Shown: piece after piece, positions 1 to 8,823 of the stretch
Layout of the letters: each line of letters opens with the position of its first letter
Position numbering within the stretch: position 1 is the stretch's first letter
Assembly (NCBI RefSeq): GCF_900105765.1
Contig: NZ_FNTX01000001.1
Coordinates: 744,001 to 808,000, forward strand
Direction: 5' to 3'
DNA length: 64,000 bases
Origin: Ruania alba
GTDB taxonomy: Bacteria; Actinomycetota; Actinomycetes; Actinomycetales; Beutenbergiaceae
Notes under the pieces: model-generated
What the model saw: the letters and a program-made list of their open reading frames with translations, nothing else
What the model was told of the DNA's origin: nothing
Databases searched by the model: none
Position numbers and translations under genes: made by a program

Positions 1-357
1 GAGGTCGCTCTGCGGGACCGGTTCGGCTATGACGCCTGGGTGCAGGTGGTCGAGCAGGACGAGCTGGCCCGGATCGCCGCCGACTACCCGTTCGACACCG
101 ACGAGTCCACGCACCATCCGTACGTGGTGTTCTGCCGGGACGCCGGCGCGCTCGCGGCGCTGCAGGAGACGGTCCACGGCCCGCCGGAGCGGGCCGACGA
201 CGTGGAGCGGGTTGCTGCAGGGGAGCGGGTGCTCTACTGGGAGACCCCCAAGGGGCGCAGCCTGGACACGCCGATCGCCAAGGTGCTGGCACGGAAGCGG
301 TTCAAGGCGGACACCACCACCCGCAACCTGCGCACCGTCCGCAAGCTCCTCAACTGA
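1..357 (+). CDS. DUF1697 family protein, 5' end outside window
   Basis: The frame is open from base 1 and ends in TGA at 355-357, so this is the C-terminal 118 residues of a protein that begins before the window. The ending, with WETPKGRS, a conserved-looking basic stretch and the closing TTRNLRTVRKLLN, is typical of DUF1697 proteins, whose C-terminus usually reads like 'ARNWNTVxKL'. DUF1697 has no established biochemical function. An ATG-like start inside the window (GTG at 40) is unlikely because the reading frame and family similarity continue upstream of it. It converges on the next gene with a 12-base gap. Confidence 0.7.
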   Translation, partial: EVALRDRFGYDAWVQVVEQDELARIAADYPFDTDESTHHPYVVFCRDAGALAALQETVHGPPERADDVERVAAGERVLYWETPKGRSLDTPIAKVLARKRFKADTTTRNLRTVRKLLN

Positions 358-369
358 GCCACCGGCGGA

Positions 370-1341
370 TCAGGAGCTGGGGGAGCGGGAGTCCCACCAG
401 TCCAGCACCCGGCGGGCGTAGAACGTCAGCCACTTGGACGATTCACCAGCCGGAACATCGATCTCGAACCACATCCGGCCCGGGTGTCGACCCGCCTGCA
501 CCCAGGTGCCGTCCGGTTGCTCGGCCGCCCGGATCATTTCGATCGCCTCGGCCATCCGCGGGTCCGGCCCGCGCTCCTCGGCGAGGCAGACCGCACGGAA
601 GTAGTCACATCCGCGGAGCACGTTGTAGGACCACCGCAGCGGATACCGGAACCGGGTGACCCAGTCGCCGACCGGTTCACCCGTGCTCAATCGCCGGAAC
701 AGGTTCCGCGTGAGCAGGTACTCCTCACCGGCATGCCGGGCGTCCCGGAGCGCATCAGCGCCGCCCGTGGTGTTCTCCCACTCGAGGATCCCGACCAGGC
801 TGTTCAAGGTGGAGTGGAAGGAGGACCGGGTCGAGCCTTCCACCCACTCACAATTCCAGCCGCCGTCGGGCAACTGCCGGGCGACGAACCACTCCGCGAC
901 CGGCGTGACATCCACTCCGAGCCAGGCGCCGTTGGCGAGCGTGAAAGCGTTGATGCAGGCATCCACCTCACCGCCCCAGTAGGGCAGGTCGTCGTACTCC
1001 CAGCGGCTGTTCGCCGCCAACCGGTCAGCGGTGTCGCCGAGTGCCGACGGCGGAACTCCCCACTCCCGGAGTGCGTTCAGACTCCATGTGGTCGCCGTCC
1101 ACGGCTGCCCCTCGGCGTCGAACAGCTCACTGGAGAAGTCGGCCGGGAAGTATGCCCCGCCGGCCCACTGGCCGTCGGCGTCCTGGTGGGCCAGCAGTCG
1201 GGCACCGAAACCCTCGGCCGCCACGCGAGCGCGGGTCGCCTGCCAGACCCGCTCCGGCTCGCCGGCGAGATCGCGCTCCACCTGCCAGCGCAGCGCCGGG
1301 TCGGAGTCGAGCAGCCAGTCGGTCAGGGACGACGCCGTCAT
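370..1341 (-). CDS. Squalene/terpene cyclase-fold (alpha-alpha toroid) hypothetical protein
   Basis: A 323-residue protein with repeated helical-toroid signatures: DGQWAGG near residue 56, PYWGGEVDACINAFTLANGAW in the middle (split here by eye into repeats), LPDGGWNCEWVEGS and a final QPDGTWVQAG. Such QW-like repeats occur in prenyltransferase and squalene-hopene cyclase alpha-alpha barrels. It is much shorter than real squalene-hopene cyclases (over 600 aa), and I do not see a DxDD protonation motif, so cyclase activity is not implied. It stands alone, with the ABC exporter genes further upstream on the same strand. Function unknown; fold assignment is inference from repeats. Confidence 0.65.
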   Translation of the reverse strand: MTASSLTDWLLDSDPALRWQVERDLAGEPERVWQATRARVAAEGFGARLLAHQDADGQWAGGAYFPADFSSELFDAEGQPWTATTWSLNALREWGVPPSALGDTADRLAANSRWEYDDLPYWGGEVDACINAFTLANGAWLGVDVTPVAEWFVARQLPDGGWNCEWVEGSTRSSFHSTLNSLVGILEWENTTGGADALRDARHAGEEYLLTRNLFRRLSTGEPVGDWVTRFRYPLRWSYNVLRGCDYFRAVCLAEERGPDPRMAEAIEMIRAAEQPDGTWVQAGRHPGRMWFEIDVPAGESSKWLTFYARRVLDWWDSRSPSS

Positions 1342-1405
1342 GGGCGCTCAGCGTACTCAGCCCCAGCGCGACGGCAAGGGCTGAGTACGCGGCGATGCTC
1401 CGCCG

Positions 1406-2257
1406 TCAGGACTTGCGGTTGTAGATGAACATCGAGATCGGGCCGAACACGGCCACCAGCACCACGCAGTAGATCAGCACGGTCACCAGCGAACCGGCGT
1501 CGTAGACCCCGGTCATCAGCTCGCGGACGGAGGTGACCACCACCGAGACCGGGTTGACCTCCACGACGCTCTCCAGCCAGCTGGGCATCGTCGTCGGGTC
1601 GACGAAGATGTTCGAGGCGAACGTCAGTGGCATCAGGATGAACATGGAGATCCCCATCGCCGCCTGCTCGCTGCGCACGGACAGGGACACCACCGTCCAG
1701 ATCCAGGAGACGGCGAACGAGAACACCAGCAGCAGCACGAACGCGGCCACCACACCGGGCAGACCGCCGTCGGGACGGAAACCCATCACAAACCCGACCG
1801 CCAGGATGATGATCCCGGCGAGGGTGTAGCGCACCTGGTCCCCGAGCAACGCACCCACCAGCTGGGCGGGCCGCCACGTGGGCAGCGAGCGGAACCGGTC
1901 GAAGACACCCTTGGAGATGTCCTTGTTCAGGGTCAGACCCGTGTACATCGTGATCATGATCAGTGTCTGCACGAAGATCCCCGGGATCAACCACTGCACG
2001 TACTCGCCCACCGAGCCGGCCAGTGCACCACCGAAGATGTAGGTGAACATCACGGTCATCATGATCGGGAAGACCGTCACATCGAAGAGTTGCTCCGGGA
2101 CGTGCTTGATCTTCAGCAGCGCACGCCAGCCGTAGGTGAGGGAGGCGCTCACCGGTCCGGCCCGATGCGGGCGGTCGGCTGCGCTGACCAGGATCTTGCG
2201 GATCTTCTCCGGTTCCGCGCTGGCCTCGACGGTCCGGGTGGACGTGGTGGCGGTCAT
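1406..2257 (-). CDS. ABC-2 type transporter permease, DrrB-like
   Basis: A 283-residue integral membrane protein of the ABC-2 (DrrB) family. An N-terminal cytoplasmic stretch of about 60 residues is followed by roughly six hydrophobic segments, with the family-typical GVFDRFRSLPTWRPAQLVGA loop after the second and FASNIFVDPTTMPSWLE before the last segments. It starts at an ATG that overlaps the TGA of the ATP-binding gene by one base (TGATG), so the two are translationally coupled and should form one exporter. DrrAB systems export hydrophobic drugs or lipids; the substrate here cannot be read from the sequence. Confidence 0.88.
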   Translation of the reverse strand: MTATTSTRTVEASAEPEKIRKILVSAADRPHRAGPVSASLTYGWRALLKIKHVPEQLFDVTVFPIMMTVMFTYIFGGALAGSVGEYVQWLIPGIFVQTLIMITMYTGLTLNKDISKGVFDRFRSLPTWRPAQLVGALLGDQVRYTLAGIIILAVGFVMGFRPDGGLPGVVAAFVLLLVFSFAVSWIWTVVSLSVRSEQAAMGISMFILMPLTFASNIFVDPTTMPSWLESVVEVNPVSVVVTSVRELMTGVYDAGSLVTVLIYCVVLVAVFGPISMFIYNRKS

Positions 2258-3270
2258 CAGGCGTTCACCTTCTCGTCGTCATTGCTGGTGCCCGAACCAG
2301 CAGAGTCCTCGGGGTCGTCATCGGTGCGCTTACCGGTCAGGGCCAGGAAGACCTCGTCGAGACTGGGGTGCCCGAGCGCGAACGTCTCGATCTCGATCTC
2401 CGCCTGCTCCAGCGCGGTCAGGGCCTCGGCAGCGCGGGAGTTCTCGTTCAGCCGCACCAGCAGGGACGCGTTGTCGGCCTCCCGAGTGACCTCGGCGTGG
2501 ATCGTGGTGCCGAGGATGTCGGCAGCCAGCTCGCGCTGGGCGGGGTCGGAGACCCGCACCTTCAACGCCCCGGACCCGACCTGCGCCTTGAGCTGGCCCG
2601 GTGTCCCTTCGGCGATCACCTTCCCGTGGTCGATCACGGCGAGCCGGTCGGCCAGCTGGTCCGCCTCCTCCAGGTACTGCGTGGTCAGCAGCACCGTGGT
2701 GCCGGATGCCACCAGCGTGCGGATGATGTCCCACACCTGGTTCCGGCTCCTCGGGTCGATCCCGGTGGTCGGTTCGTCGAGGAAGATCAGTTCCGGGGTC
2801 ACCAGCAGCGAGCCGGCGATGTCCAGGCGGCGGCGCATCCCGCCGGAGTACTTCTTCACCTGCCGGTTCGCGGCGTCCGACAGCCCGAATGCCTCCAGCA
2901 GCTCCATGCCTCGTGCACGGGCAGGCCGGGTCCGGAAGCCGAGCAGCTTGGCCAGCAGGATGAGGTTCTCGATCCCGGTCAGGTCCTCGTCCAGCGAGGC
3001 GAACTGGCCGGTGAGGGCGATCTTGCTGCGGATCGTCGCCGGCTCGGCGAAGACGTCGTGCCCGAGCACGTGCGCGTGTCCGGCGTCCGGGCGCAGCAGC
3101 GTGGCGAGCATGCGGATCGCGGTGGTCTTGCCGGCGCCGTTGGGTCCGAGGACGCCGTAGACACCTCCGCGTTTGATCGCCAGGTCGATGCCGTCGACGG
3201 CGACATTGTCGCCGAACTTCTTCACCAGCCCTTCGGTATGGATGGCGAGCTGGTCCGTGGGGGTGGTCAC
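2257..3270 (-). CDS. ABC transporter ATP-binding protein, DrrA-like
   Basis: A 337-residue ATPase of a DrrAB-type exporter. Walker A GPNGAGKTT lies near residue 43, the ABC signature is YSGGMRRRLDIA, Walker B is ELIFLDEPTTGID, and the family's C-terminal DUF4162-like tail is present (ALGHPSLDEVFLALTG). I place the start at GTG 3270 because a purine-rich AGAGAGGA sits just upstream and homologues begin near this point. The frame stays open a further 30 codons upstream but without family-like sequence. It is coupled to the permease downstream. Confidence 0.9.
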   Translation of the reverse strand: MTTPTDQLAIHTEGLVKKFGDNVAVDGIDLAIKRGGVYGVLGPNGAGKTTAIRMLATLLRPDAGHAHVLGHDVFAEPATIRSKIALTGQFASLDEDLTGIENLILLAKLLGFRTRPARARGMELLEAFGLSDAANRQVKKYSGGMRRRLDIAGSLLVTPELIFLDEPTTGIDPRSRNQVWDIIRTLVASGTTVLLTTQYLEEADQLADRLAVIDHGKVIAEGTPGQLKAQVGSGALKVRVSDPAQRELAADILGTTIHAEVTREADNASLLVRLNENSRAAEALTALEQAEIEIETFALGHPSLDEVFLALTGKRTDDDPEDSAGSGTSNDDEKVNA

Positions 3271-3516
3271 GGGGGTCCTCTCTGTTGGTCCGCGGGTGGC
3301 GGTTTTCTGACGGCGGGTCGTCTCGTTTCCATCTTCGATGGGGGAGCAGGTGTCGTCCAACCGTTTTCACCGTAGGCGGACGGTCTGACATTCCGGCCAT
3401 GGCCTACGTCGGGTGCCTGTGGCCCGGGTCAGCCGGCGGCCATGACGCCGACGTGCCTGGTGGTGGTGTATGGGCTGAACGCGGCCACCGCAGGCTGTGT
3501 CGCGCCTAGGTATATA

Positions 3517-3545
3517 CAAGTAAGAGTTTGCGCAAGTAAGAGTTT
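3517..3545 (+). promoter_or_regulatory. Direct repeats in the arsR promoter, probable operator
   Basis: CAAGTAAGAGTTT occurs twice, at 3517-3529 and 3533-3545, with a 16-base period, only 17 bases before the ArsR start codon at 3562. The repeats lie in an AT-rich island (TATATA at 3511-3516) within GC-rich DNA. Position and repetition suggest an autoregulatory operator for the adjacent ArsR repressor. The rest of the 291-base gap between the DrrA start and arsR shows no gene. Confidence 0.5.
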
Positions 3546-3561
3546 TCTGTACTGTGAGGGC

Positions 3562-3909
3562 ATGCGCTCGTCACTGGCCCATGTGGACCCGGCTCTCGAC
3601 GCCGCGTTTGCCGCTCTCGCTGACCCGGTGCGCCGGAGGCTGGTGAATCGCCTGGCTGCGGGCGCGGCCACCGTGAAGGAACTGGCCGAGCCGTTCGCGC
3701 TCACGCCACAGGCGATCTCACACCACGTGGCGGTCCTGCGCCGGGCAGGCTTGGTCGACCAGTCTCGTGACGGAACGCGCCGGCCGTGTCGGCTCAACGT
3801 CAGGGAGCTCGATCGATTGAGTACGTGGATCGACGATCAGCGCCGCGAGTGGAACGACCGGCTCGATGCGCTTGAAGCGCATCTTGAGCATTCGAAGGAG
3901 GGACAGTGA
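3562..3909 (+). CDS. ArsR/SmtB family winged-helix regulator
   Basis: A 115-residue HTH protein: ALADPVRRRLVNRLAAG begins the wHTH, and LTPQAISHHVAVLRRAGLV is the recognition helix region. I see no CxC metal site, as is usual for the ArsR subgroup paired with AHSA1/SRPBCC genes. The ATG at 3562 fits the family N-terminus; longer in-frame extension upstream runs through the promoter repeats and is not credible. The TGA overlaps the GTG of the next gene (GTGA), so the pair is co-translated. It probably represses its own two-gene operon through the direct repeats just upstream. Confidence 0.88.
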   Translation: MRSSLAHVDPALDAAFAALADPVRRRLVNRLAAGAATVKELAEPFALTPQAISHHVAVLRRAGLVDQSRDGTRRPCRLNVRELDRLSTWIDDQRREWNDRLDALEAHLEHSKEGQ

Positions 3910-4361
3910 CCGCGAGCACGACGCAGTTTCGCGATGGCGAGCTGATCGCCGAGCGTCGCCTACGAGCGACACCTGAACAAGTCTGGGAGGCGTTCACACG
4001 GCCGGCGAGTCTCGCAGCGTTCTGGGGTGGCACCCACGCTATGGTGCCGCCGGAGTCGGTGGAGGTGAACCTTCGCGCTGGAGGAGGATTCGCTCTCGAT
4101 ACCCAAGCGCCGGACGGCTCCAGACATCGACTCCGTTTCCTCTACCGACGGCTTGCCGCACCACAGGAGATGGTCTTCGACGAGCCACTGACCGGGATCA
4201 GGACGACCATCACGTTGCGTGGTGTGGGTGAAGACACGTGCGTCAGTGTCCATCAACGGGAGCTGCCACACGAGCTTCAGACTGAGCGTGCCGCCGAAGG
4301 CCTCGCCTCGACGTTGGACGCCCTGGCGACGTACCTCGAGATCACGCATCTACCCCGATAG
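3906..4361 (+). CDS. SRPBCC/AHSA1 domain protein
   Basis: A 151-residue START-like protein of the AHSA1 family: RRLRATPEQVWEAFTRPASL near the N-terminus, AFWGG, and the final helix with GLASTLDALATYLE. These hydrophobic-pocket proteins commonly sit behind an ArsR regulator, as here, with a 4-base GTGA overlap. The ligand or partner is unknown. Length fits the family. Confidence 0.82.
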   Translation: MTASTTQFRDGELIAERRLRATPEQVWEAFTRPASLAAFWGGTHAMVPPESVEVNLRAGGGFALDTQAPDGSRHRLRFLYRRLAAPQEMVFDEPLTGIRTTITLRGVGEDTCVSVHQRELPHELQTERAAEGLASTLDALATYLEITHLPR

Positions 4362-4396
4362 CCACGCACACGCATCAGGAGCACGGAAGAGTTCAT

Positions 4397-5041
4397 ATGG
4401 ATCAATTGCTCAGAGTCCATTGCTTCAACCTCTCGCGCGACGGATTCGGCGCCGGTGAGAACCAGTCCCTGGAGCGGCCGTTCGGCCATGCCGACCCCGG
4501 CGACATGTTCGCCTGGGCAGGGGCCACGGCCAGTTGGCCGAACCGGACCGACCCCGGCGGAACCCGCGGTCTTGACGATTACTTCACTCGCGACTTCGCT
4601 CGGAACATCGGTGCCGAGATCATGGGGCGCAACAAGTTCGGACCGCAGCGTGGGCCGTGGCGGGACCGCCAATGGCGCGGCTGGTGGGGCGACGAGCCGC
4701 CCTTCCACACCCCGGTGTTCGTGCTCACTCATCACGAGCGGCCGTCGTTCACCCTCTCCGACACCACCTTCCACTTCCTGGATGCTGGGCCCGAAGAAGC
4801 GCTGGAACGGGCCAAGGCTGCGGCCAAAGGCAAGGACGTCCGATTGGGGGGTGGCGCAACAACCATCCGCCAGTTCCTCGACGCCGATCTGGTCGACACG
4901 ATGCACATTGCGGTTTCGGACGTCGAACTCGGATCGGGCGTCCGACTATGGCAGTCACCCGAGGAGTTGCTCGACCGATTCCACCTCGAGGTGGTGCCGA
5001 GCCCAAGTGGTGTGAGGCACCACCTGTTCTGGAGGCGGTGA
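4397..5041 (+). CDS. RibD C-terminal / dihydrofolate reductase-like protein
   Basis: A 214-residue reductase-fold protein. Features are the N-terminal LLRVHCFNLSRDGFGAG segment, MGRNKFGP around residue 76, FVLTHHERPSF, the NADPH-loop region LGGGATTIRQFLDADLVDTMHIAVSDVELG, and a C-terminal strand VRHHLFWRR. These match the RibD-C/DHFR-like family (YyaP/YwjB type), often annotated as dihydrofolate reductase although folate reduction is rarely shown. GGAAGAG precedes the ATG. It stands 35 bases after the ArsR/AHSA1 pair and may share its transcript. Confidence 0.82.
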   Translation: MDQLLRVHCFNLSRDGFGAGENQSLERPFGHADPGDMFAWAGATASWPNRTDPGGTRGLDDYFTRDFARNIGAEIMGRNKFGPQRGPWRDRQWRGWWGDEPPFHTPVFVLTHHERPSFTLSDTTFHFLDAGPEEALERAKAAAKGKDVRLGGGATTIRQFLDADLVDTMHIAVSDVELGSGVRLWQSPEELLDRFHLEVVPSPSGVRHHLFWRR

Positions 5042-5076
5042 GCACCCGATACCAGGACAGCGTGGCCCGGCCTCCC

Positions 5077-5340
5077 CTGAATGTCCCGGCAGGGCCGTCG
5101 CTGCGCTCCTCCTCGTCCTGCGGGTGCACAGCTCCTTCGTCGCTGGTGCCCCCGGCAGGGCCGTCGCTGCGCTCCTCCTCGTCCTGTGGGTGCACAGCTC
5201 CTTCGTCGCTGGTGCCCCCGGCAGGGCCGTCGCTGCGCTCCTCCTCGTCCTGTGGGTGCACAGCTCCTTCGTCGCTGGTGCCCCCGGCAGGGCCGTCGCT
5301 GCGCTCCTCCTCGTCCTGTGGGTGCACAGCTCCTTCGTCG
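5077..5340 (-). repeat. Four 66-bp tandem repeats carrying the tRNA-Arg 3' end
   Basis: Four head-to-tail units of exactly 66 bp start at 5077, 5143, 5209 and 5275 and run directly into the tRNA-Arg 3' end at 5341. Units 2-4 begin with ctggtgcccccggcagg, which is the last 17 bases of the tRNA including the encoded CCA; the outermost unit has this part degraded. Units 2-4 look identical by eye and unit 1 differs by a C-for-T change at the base before GGGTGCAC. On the tRNA's strand the array lies immediately downstream, so it would be transcribed as a tRNA trailer. Each unit is 22 codons, so frames stay open on both strands, but no protein-like sequence results. Confidence 0.88.
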
Positions 5341-5341
5341 C

Positions 5342-5417
<76 letters not shown>

Positions 5418-5525
5418 GTCCACCTAGGATATCGGCGTGGTTCATGCACCGGTTCGCAGCGCCGTCAACGATCATGGGGTGAGCAAGAGTTGGCCCAGCG
5501 ACCTCCGAGACGGCAGGGTAGTCAC

Positions 5526-7199
5526 GTGACCCCGACCCCCGCGACTCCGCCGCACGATCCGAGCACGGAGGACCACGGCGCGCCGGAGGAGACCGCCGAG
5601 CACATCCAGTCCGATCTCGACGGGCCCGTGCCCATGGTCGAGGTGATCGAGCACCTGCTCGACAACCTGGATACCGCCTCGCTGCCCCTCGAGGTGCCCG
5701 GTGTGGCGGAGTGCCGCGTGCAGCGTGACCGGCTCGCCACCCAGGTGCGCCACCACCTGCTGCCCCGGCTGAAGCAGGTCGCGGCGCCGGTGATCGTCGT
5801 GGTCGGTGGGTCCACCGGGGCCGGCAAATCCACCATCGTCAACTCGGTGGTCGGCCGGGAGGTCACTGAGGCCGGGGTGCTGCGCCCCACCACCCGAGAA
5901 CCCATCCTCGTGGTGCACCCGCTCGATGCCGAGCTGATGGACACCCACCCGGTGACCGAGGTGGCTCGGGTGAATCCGAGCGAGGACGTCCCCCGGGGTA
6001 TGGCGCTCCTCGACGCGCCCGACCTGGACTCGGTGCACGCCGGGAACCGGAGCCTGGCCGATGAGCTCGTGGAGCTCGCGGACCTGTGGGTGTTCGTCAC
6101 CACCGGCTCCCGCTACGGCGACGCTGTGCCGTGGACCCGGCTGCAGGCCGCCTCCGAACGAGGCGTGTCCCTCTCGGTAATCCTCAACCGCGTGGATCCC
6201 GAGGCGCTCGCCACCGTGCGCAGGGACCTGTTCGAGCGCCTGGAAGCCCAAGGGTTCGGCTCGGTGCCGTTCTTCGTCATCCCCGACGTCGGCCCGCTCG
6301 AGGGGGCGCTACCGGACCATCGGATCCGGGAGTTCACGCAATGGCTCACCGTGCTCGGGGCGAAGAGCCAGTCGCGCAGTGTGATCGCGCGGACCGTGCG
6401 CGGAGCGTGGCCGGCTCTCCGCCAGGACGTGCAGGCAGTGGCCGTGGCGATGGAGGACCAGCGTCGCACCAACCTCTCCCTGCGCAATCAGCTCAACGCG
6501 GCCACCGCGGCCTCCGCCGACCAGGTCAGGACGGACTTGACCTCCGGCGCTGCCGCGACCGGCGCCCCGACCACCGCATGGCTCGCCGGTGCGAGCAGCG
6601 GTGGCATTCTCTCCCCACTGGTGGCCGCCCCGGCCAACCTGTTCGAGTCGTGGCGGGTCCGCCGCGCCAACGCCGCTCGCCTGGAGTCGGTGCGGTCGCT
6701 GCGCGAAGTGGCCATCAACGCCGCCCGCACCCTGATCCATGAGGCCGGCGAGCGCGCTGAGCGCGCCCTGCGGACGGCGGCCGAGGAGTCCCCGGCAGGG
6801 TGTCAGGTGACCGAGGCCGTCGCACCCGCCACGTGCACGGCCGGCCGAGCCGAGCGCCTGGCCATGCTGTTCTCCGAATGGGACGACGTGGTGGCCGAAC
6901 TGTGCGCCACGCTCACCTTCACCGCCGACGACGCCGGGCTGGACGAGGCAGGCAAGGTCGCCCTGGTGGAGGCGGCCGCCGTCGGCCTGGACGGCGCCTC
7001 CCGTGCCGTGACGCGTATGCTCGGCGAGCGAGGGGCCGCCGTCGTCGCTCGACTGAACGAGGATCTGGGATCCTGGGCGCACGTCGCTGTCGTGGCTGAG
7101 GCGGAACCGTTCATCGCCGCCCTGGAGGACCTCGGGGTGGACGAGCAAGCCGCACGTAGCCTGCGACTGCGTGCCTCAGAGTTGAAGGGATACTTGTGA
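5526..7199 (+). CDS. Dynamin-like/ribosome-binding-type GTPase, first of a pair
   Basis: About 557 residues with a G1 P-loop GGSTGAGKST near residue 95, a G3-like DAPDLDSVH, and a G4-like LNRVD, placing it among dynamin/Era-like P-loop GTPases. The C-terminal half is long, helical and Ala/Arg-rich, with GGILSPLVAAPANLFESW as its only moderately hydrophobic patch. Start GTG 5526 is chosen because further upstream the frame runs through the tRNA and the 66-bp repeats; ATG 5634 is another option. Its TGA overlaps the GTG of the second GTPase. Pairs of bacterial dynamin-like proteins act on membranes as partners; that role here is inference. Confidence 0.75.
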   Translation: MTPTPATPPHDPSTEDHGAPEETAEHIQSDLDGPVPMVEVIEHLLDNLDTASLPLEVPGVAECRVQRDRLATQVRHHLLPRLKQVAAPVIVVVGGSTGAGKSTIVNSVVGREVTEAGVLRPTTREPILVVHPLDAELMDTHPVTEVARVNPSEDVPRGMALLDAPDLDSVHAGNRSLADELVELADLWVFVTTGSRYGDAVPWTRLQAASERGVSLSVILNRVDPEALATVRRDLFERLEAQGFGSVPFFVIPDVGPLEGALPDHRIREFTQWLTVLGAKSQSRSVIARTVRGAWPALRQDVQAVAVAMEDQRRTNLSLRNQLNAATAASADQVRTDLTSGAAATGAPTTAWLAGASSGGILSPLVAAPANLFESWRVRRANAARLESVRSLREVAINAARTLIHEAGERAERALRTAAEESPAGCQVTEAVAPATCTAGRAERLAMLFSEWDDVVAELCATLTFTADDAGLDEAGKVALVEAAAVGLDGASRAVTRMLGERGAAVVARLNEDLGSWAHVAVVAEAEPFIAALEDLGVDEQAARSLRLRASELKGYL

Positions 7200-8683
7200 G
7201 CGAGACTCTCGCCGAGCTCGACACCGCGCGCCCGGCCGACGGTGTGGGAGTCAAGCTCGGCCAACGGGTGGACGAGATCTCCGATGCCCTGGACATCGCC
7301 GGTGATCGTGTCCCGGCCGACGTGGTCTCCGTGGCGCGCGAGGATCTCGCACGGGTCACGCGTCGCCTCGAGCTCGGCGTCGACTACACGGTCGTGGCGC
7401 TCGTGGGAGGAACCGGCTCCGGCAAGTCCAGTCTCTTCAACGCCGTCTCTCACCTGCAGTTCGCCGATGTCGGGGTGATCCGCCCCACGACCTCCCGTGC
7501 GGCCGCATGCGTGTGGGGGAGCAAGGCGACCGCCCTGCTCGACTTCCTGCAGGTGGTCCCGGACCGGCGGATCCAGCGGGAATCAGCACTGGACGGCGAC
7601 TCCGAGGACGCCTTGTCCGGGCTGGTGCTCCTGGACCTGCCCGACCACGACTCGGTGGAGTCCGGGCACGCCGAGCAGGTGAACCGCCTGCTCCCGCTCA
7701 TCGACCTGCTCATCTGGGTCGTCGACCCGCAGAAGTACGCCGACAACGTCCTGCACGAGAAGTACCTGCGCGCTCTCGCTGCCCGTCATGAGGCGATGAT
7801 CGTGGTGATCAATCAGGTGGACACGCTGCCGGAGTCCGCCCACGAACGAGTCCGTGACGACGTGCGGAGGCTGCTCGTCGACGACGGCCTGGCCGACGTG
7901 CGGATCGAGCTGGTCTCCGCACGTGAGGGCACTGGTGTGGATGGTCTGCGCGAGGCGCTCGCGGACGTGATCGCCGGCGAATCGGTCGCCGCACGCACTG
8001 CCCGCGCTGAGGTCGGTGCGATTACCAGGCGTCTCGCCGAGCACCTCGGCACCGAGGACAACTCCCCGCCCACAGCACCCGCCGCCGCCGAGCAGCTTGC
8101 GGTCGCCTCTGGGGTTCCATCGGTGGCTGAGTCGGTGCGGACTGCGGTCAGCTCACCGCGCCCGATCGCGCTGGCACCGGTGCAGGAGCCCGCCAACAGC
8201 CGGGTGCAGGCGATCCGCGACCGGTGGATCGCCGACGCGACGACCGGGATGCCCGGACCGTGGAAGGAGTCCGTGCTGGCCGACGTGCCGAGCGCTGCCG
8301 ACTTCAGCGCCCACGTTTGGCGTGCGCTCTCCGGCAGCACGCTGCCCTCGGGACGGGACCAGGGTGCGGCCACGTTCCGCATCCTCGGGCTCGTTGCCGG
8401 TGGCCTCGCACTGGGACTGCTGATCGCGGCCGGGGCAGTGTGGTCCGTATCCGGGGTCGCTGCCGCGTCGCTCGCCGGAGCAGCCCTCGCGCAGGTGTTC
8501 GTGTTGATCGCCTTCCTGGTGGCGGCACGCCGCCGCCGGCGGGCCACGGGAGACCAGCGCGCCGAGGACTACCTGAAGAGAACGACGGCGGCCCTCGCCC
8601 AGGTGGTCAGCGAGGACCTGGTCGAGCCCACCGCTGCTCCGCTGGCCGAGCACGCTCAGGTCCGCCGAGGGGTGCACGGGTAG
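7196..8683 (+). CDS. Dynamin-like GTPase with C-terminal membrane hairpin, second of a pair
   Basis: A 495-residue GTPase: P-loop GGTGSGKSS near residue 71, G3 LDLPDHDSVES, G4 INQVD. Two adjacent hydrophobic segments around residues 398-440 (GLVAGGLALGLLIAAGAVW and a second over ALAQVFVLIAFLVA) would form a membrane hairpin, and a basic AARRRRRA cluster follows. The GTGA overlap with the first GTPase shows coupled expression, so one soluble and one membrane-anchored GTPase probably work as a heteromeric pair. Exact role unknown; a membrane-remodelling function is inferred from the architecture. Confidence 0.75.
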   Translation: MSETLAELDTARPADGVGVKLGQRVDEISDALDIAGDRVPADVVSVAREDLARVTRRLELGVDYTVVALVGGTGSGKSSLFNAVSHLQFADVGVIRPTTSRAAACVWGSKATALLDFLQVVPDRRIQRESALDGDSEDALSGLVLLDLPDHDSVESGHAEQVNRLLPLIDLLIWVVDPQKYADNVLHEKYLRALAARHEAMIVVINQVDTLPESAHERVRDDVRRLLVDDGLADVRIELVSAREGTGVDGLREALADVIAGESVAARTARAEVGAITRRLAEHLGTEDNSPPTAPAAAEQLAVASGVPSVAESVRTAVSSPRPIALAPVQEPANSRVQAIRDRWIADATTGMPGPWKESVLADVPSAADFSAHVWRALSGSTLPSGRDQGAATFRILGLVAGGLALGLLIAAGAVWSVSGVAAASLAGAALAQVFVLIAFLVAARRRRRATGDQRAEDYLKRTTAALAQVVSEDLVEPTAAPLAEHAQVRRGVHG

Positions 8684-8823
8684 CACCCCGGTCGGCGCCC
8701 GTGCTGCGAGGTGGGGCCTCGCCATGCAGGGCTCGCTCCACAGGTGCATCGCCGATGACTCGGTGTCCACAGCCCGTCCTTGACGCGCCGACGCCTCAAT
8801 GCCCGAGCGCCCACGCTGAAGTC

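Noticed and set aside
5077-5340. CRISPR-like array
   Set aside because: Units are contiguous with no unique spacers, and they derive from the tRNA 3' end; no cas genes are present.
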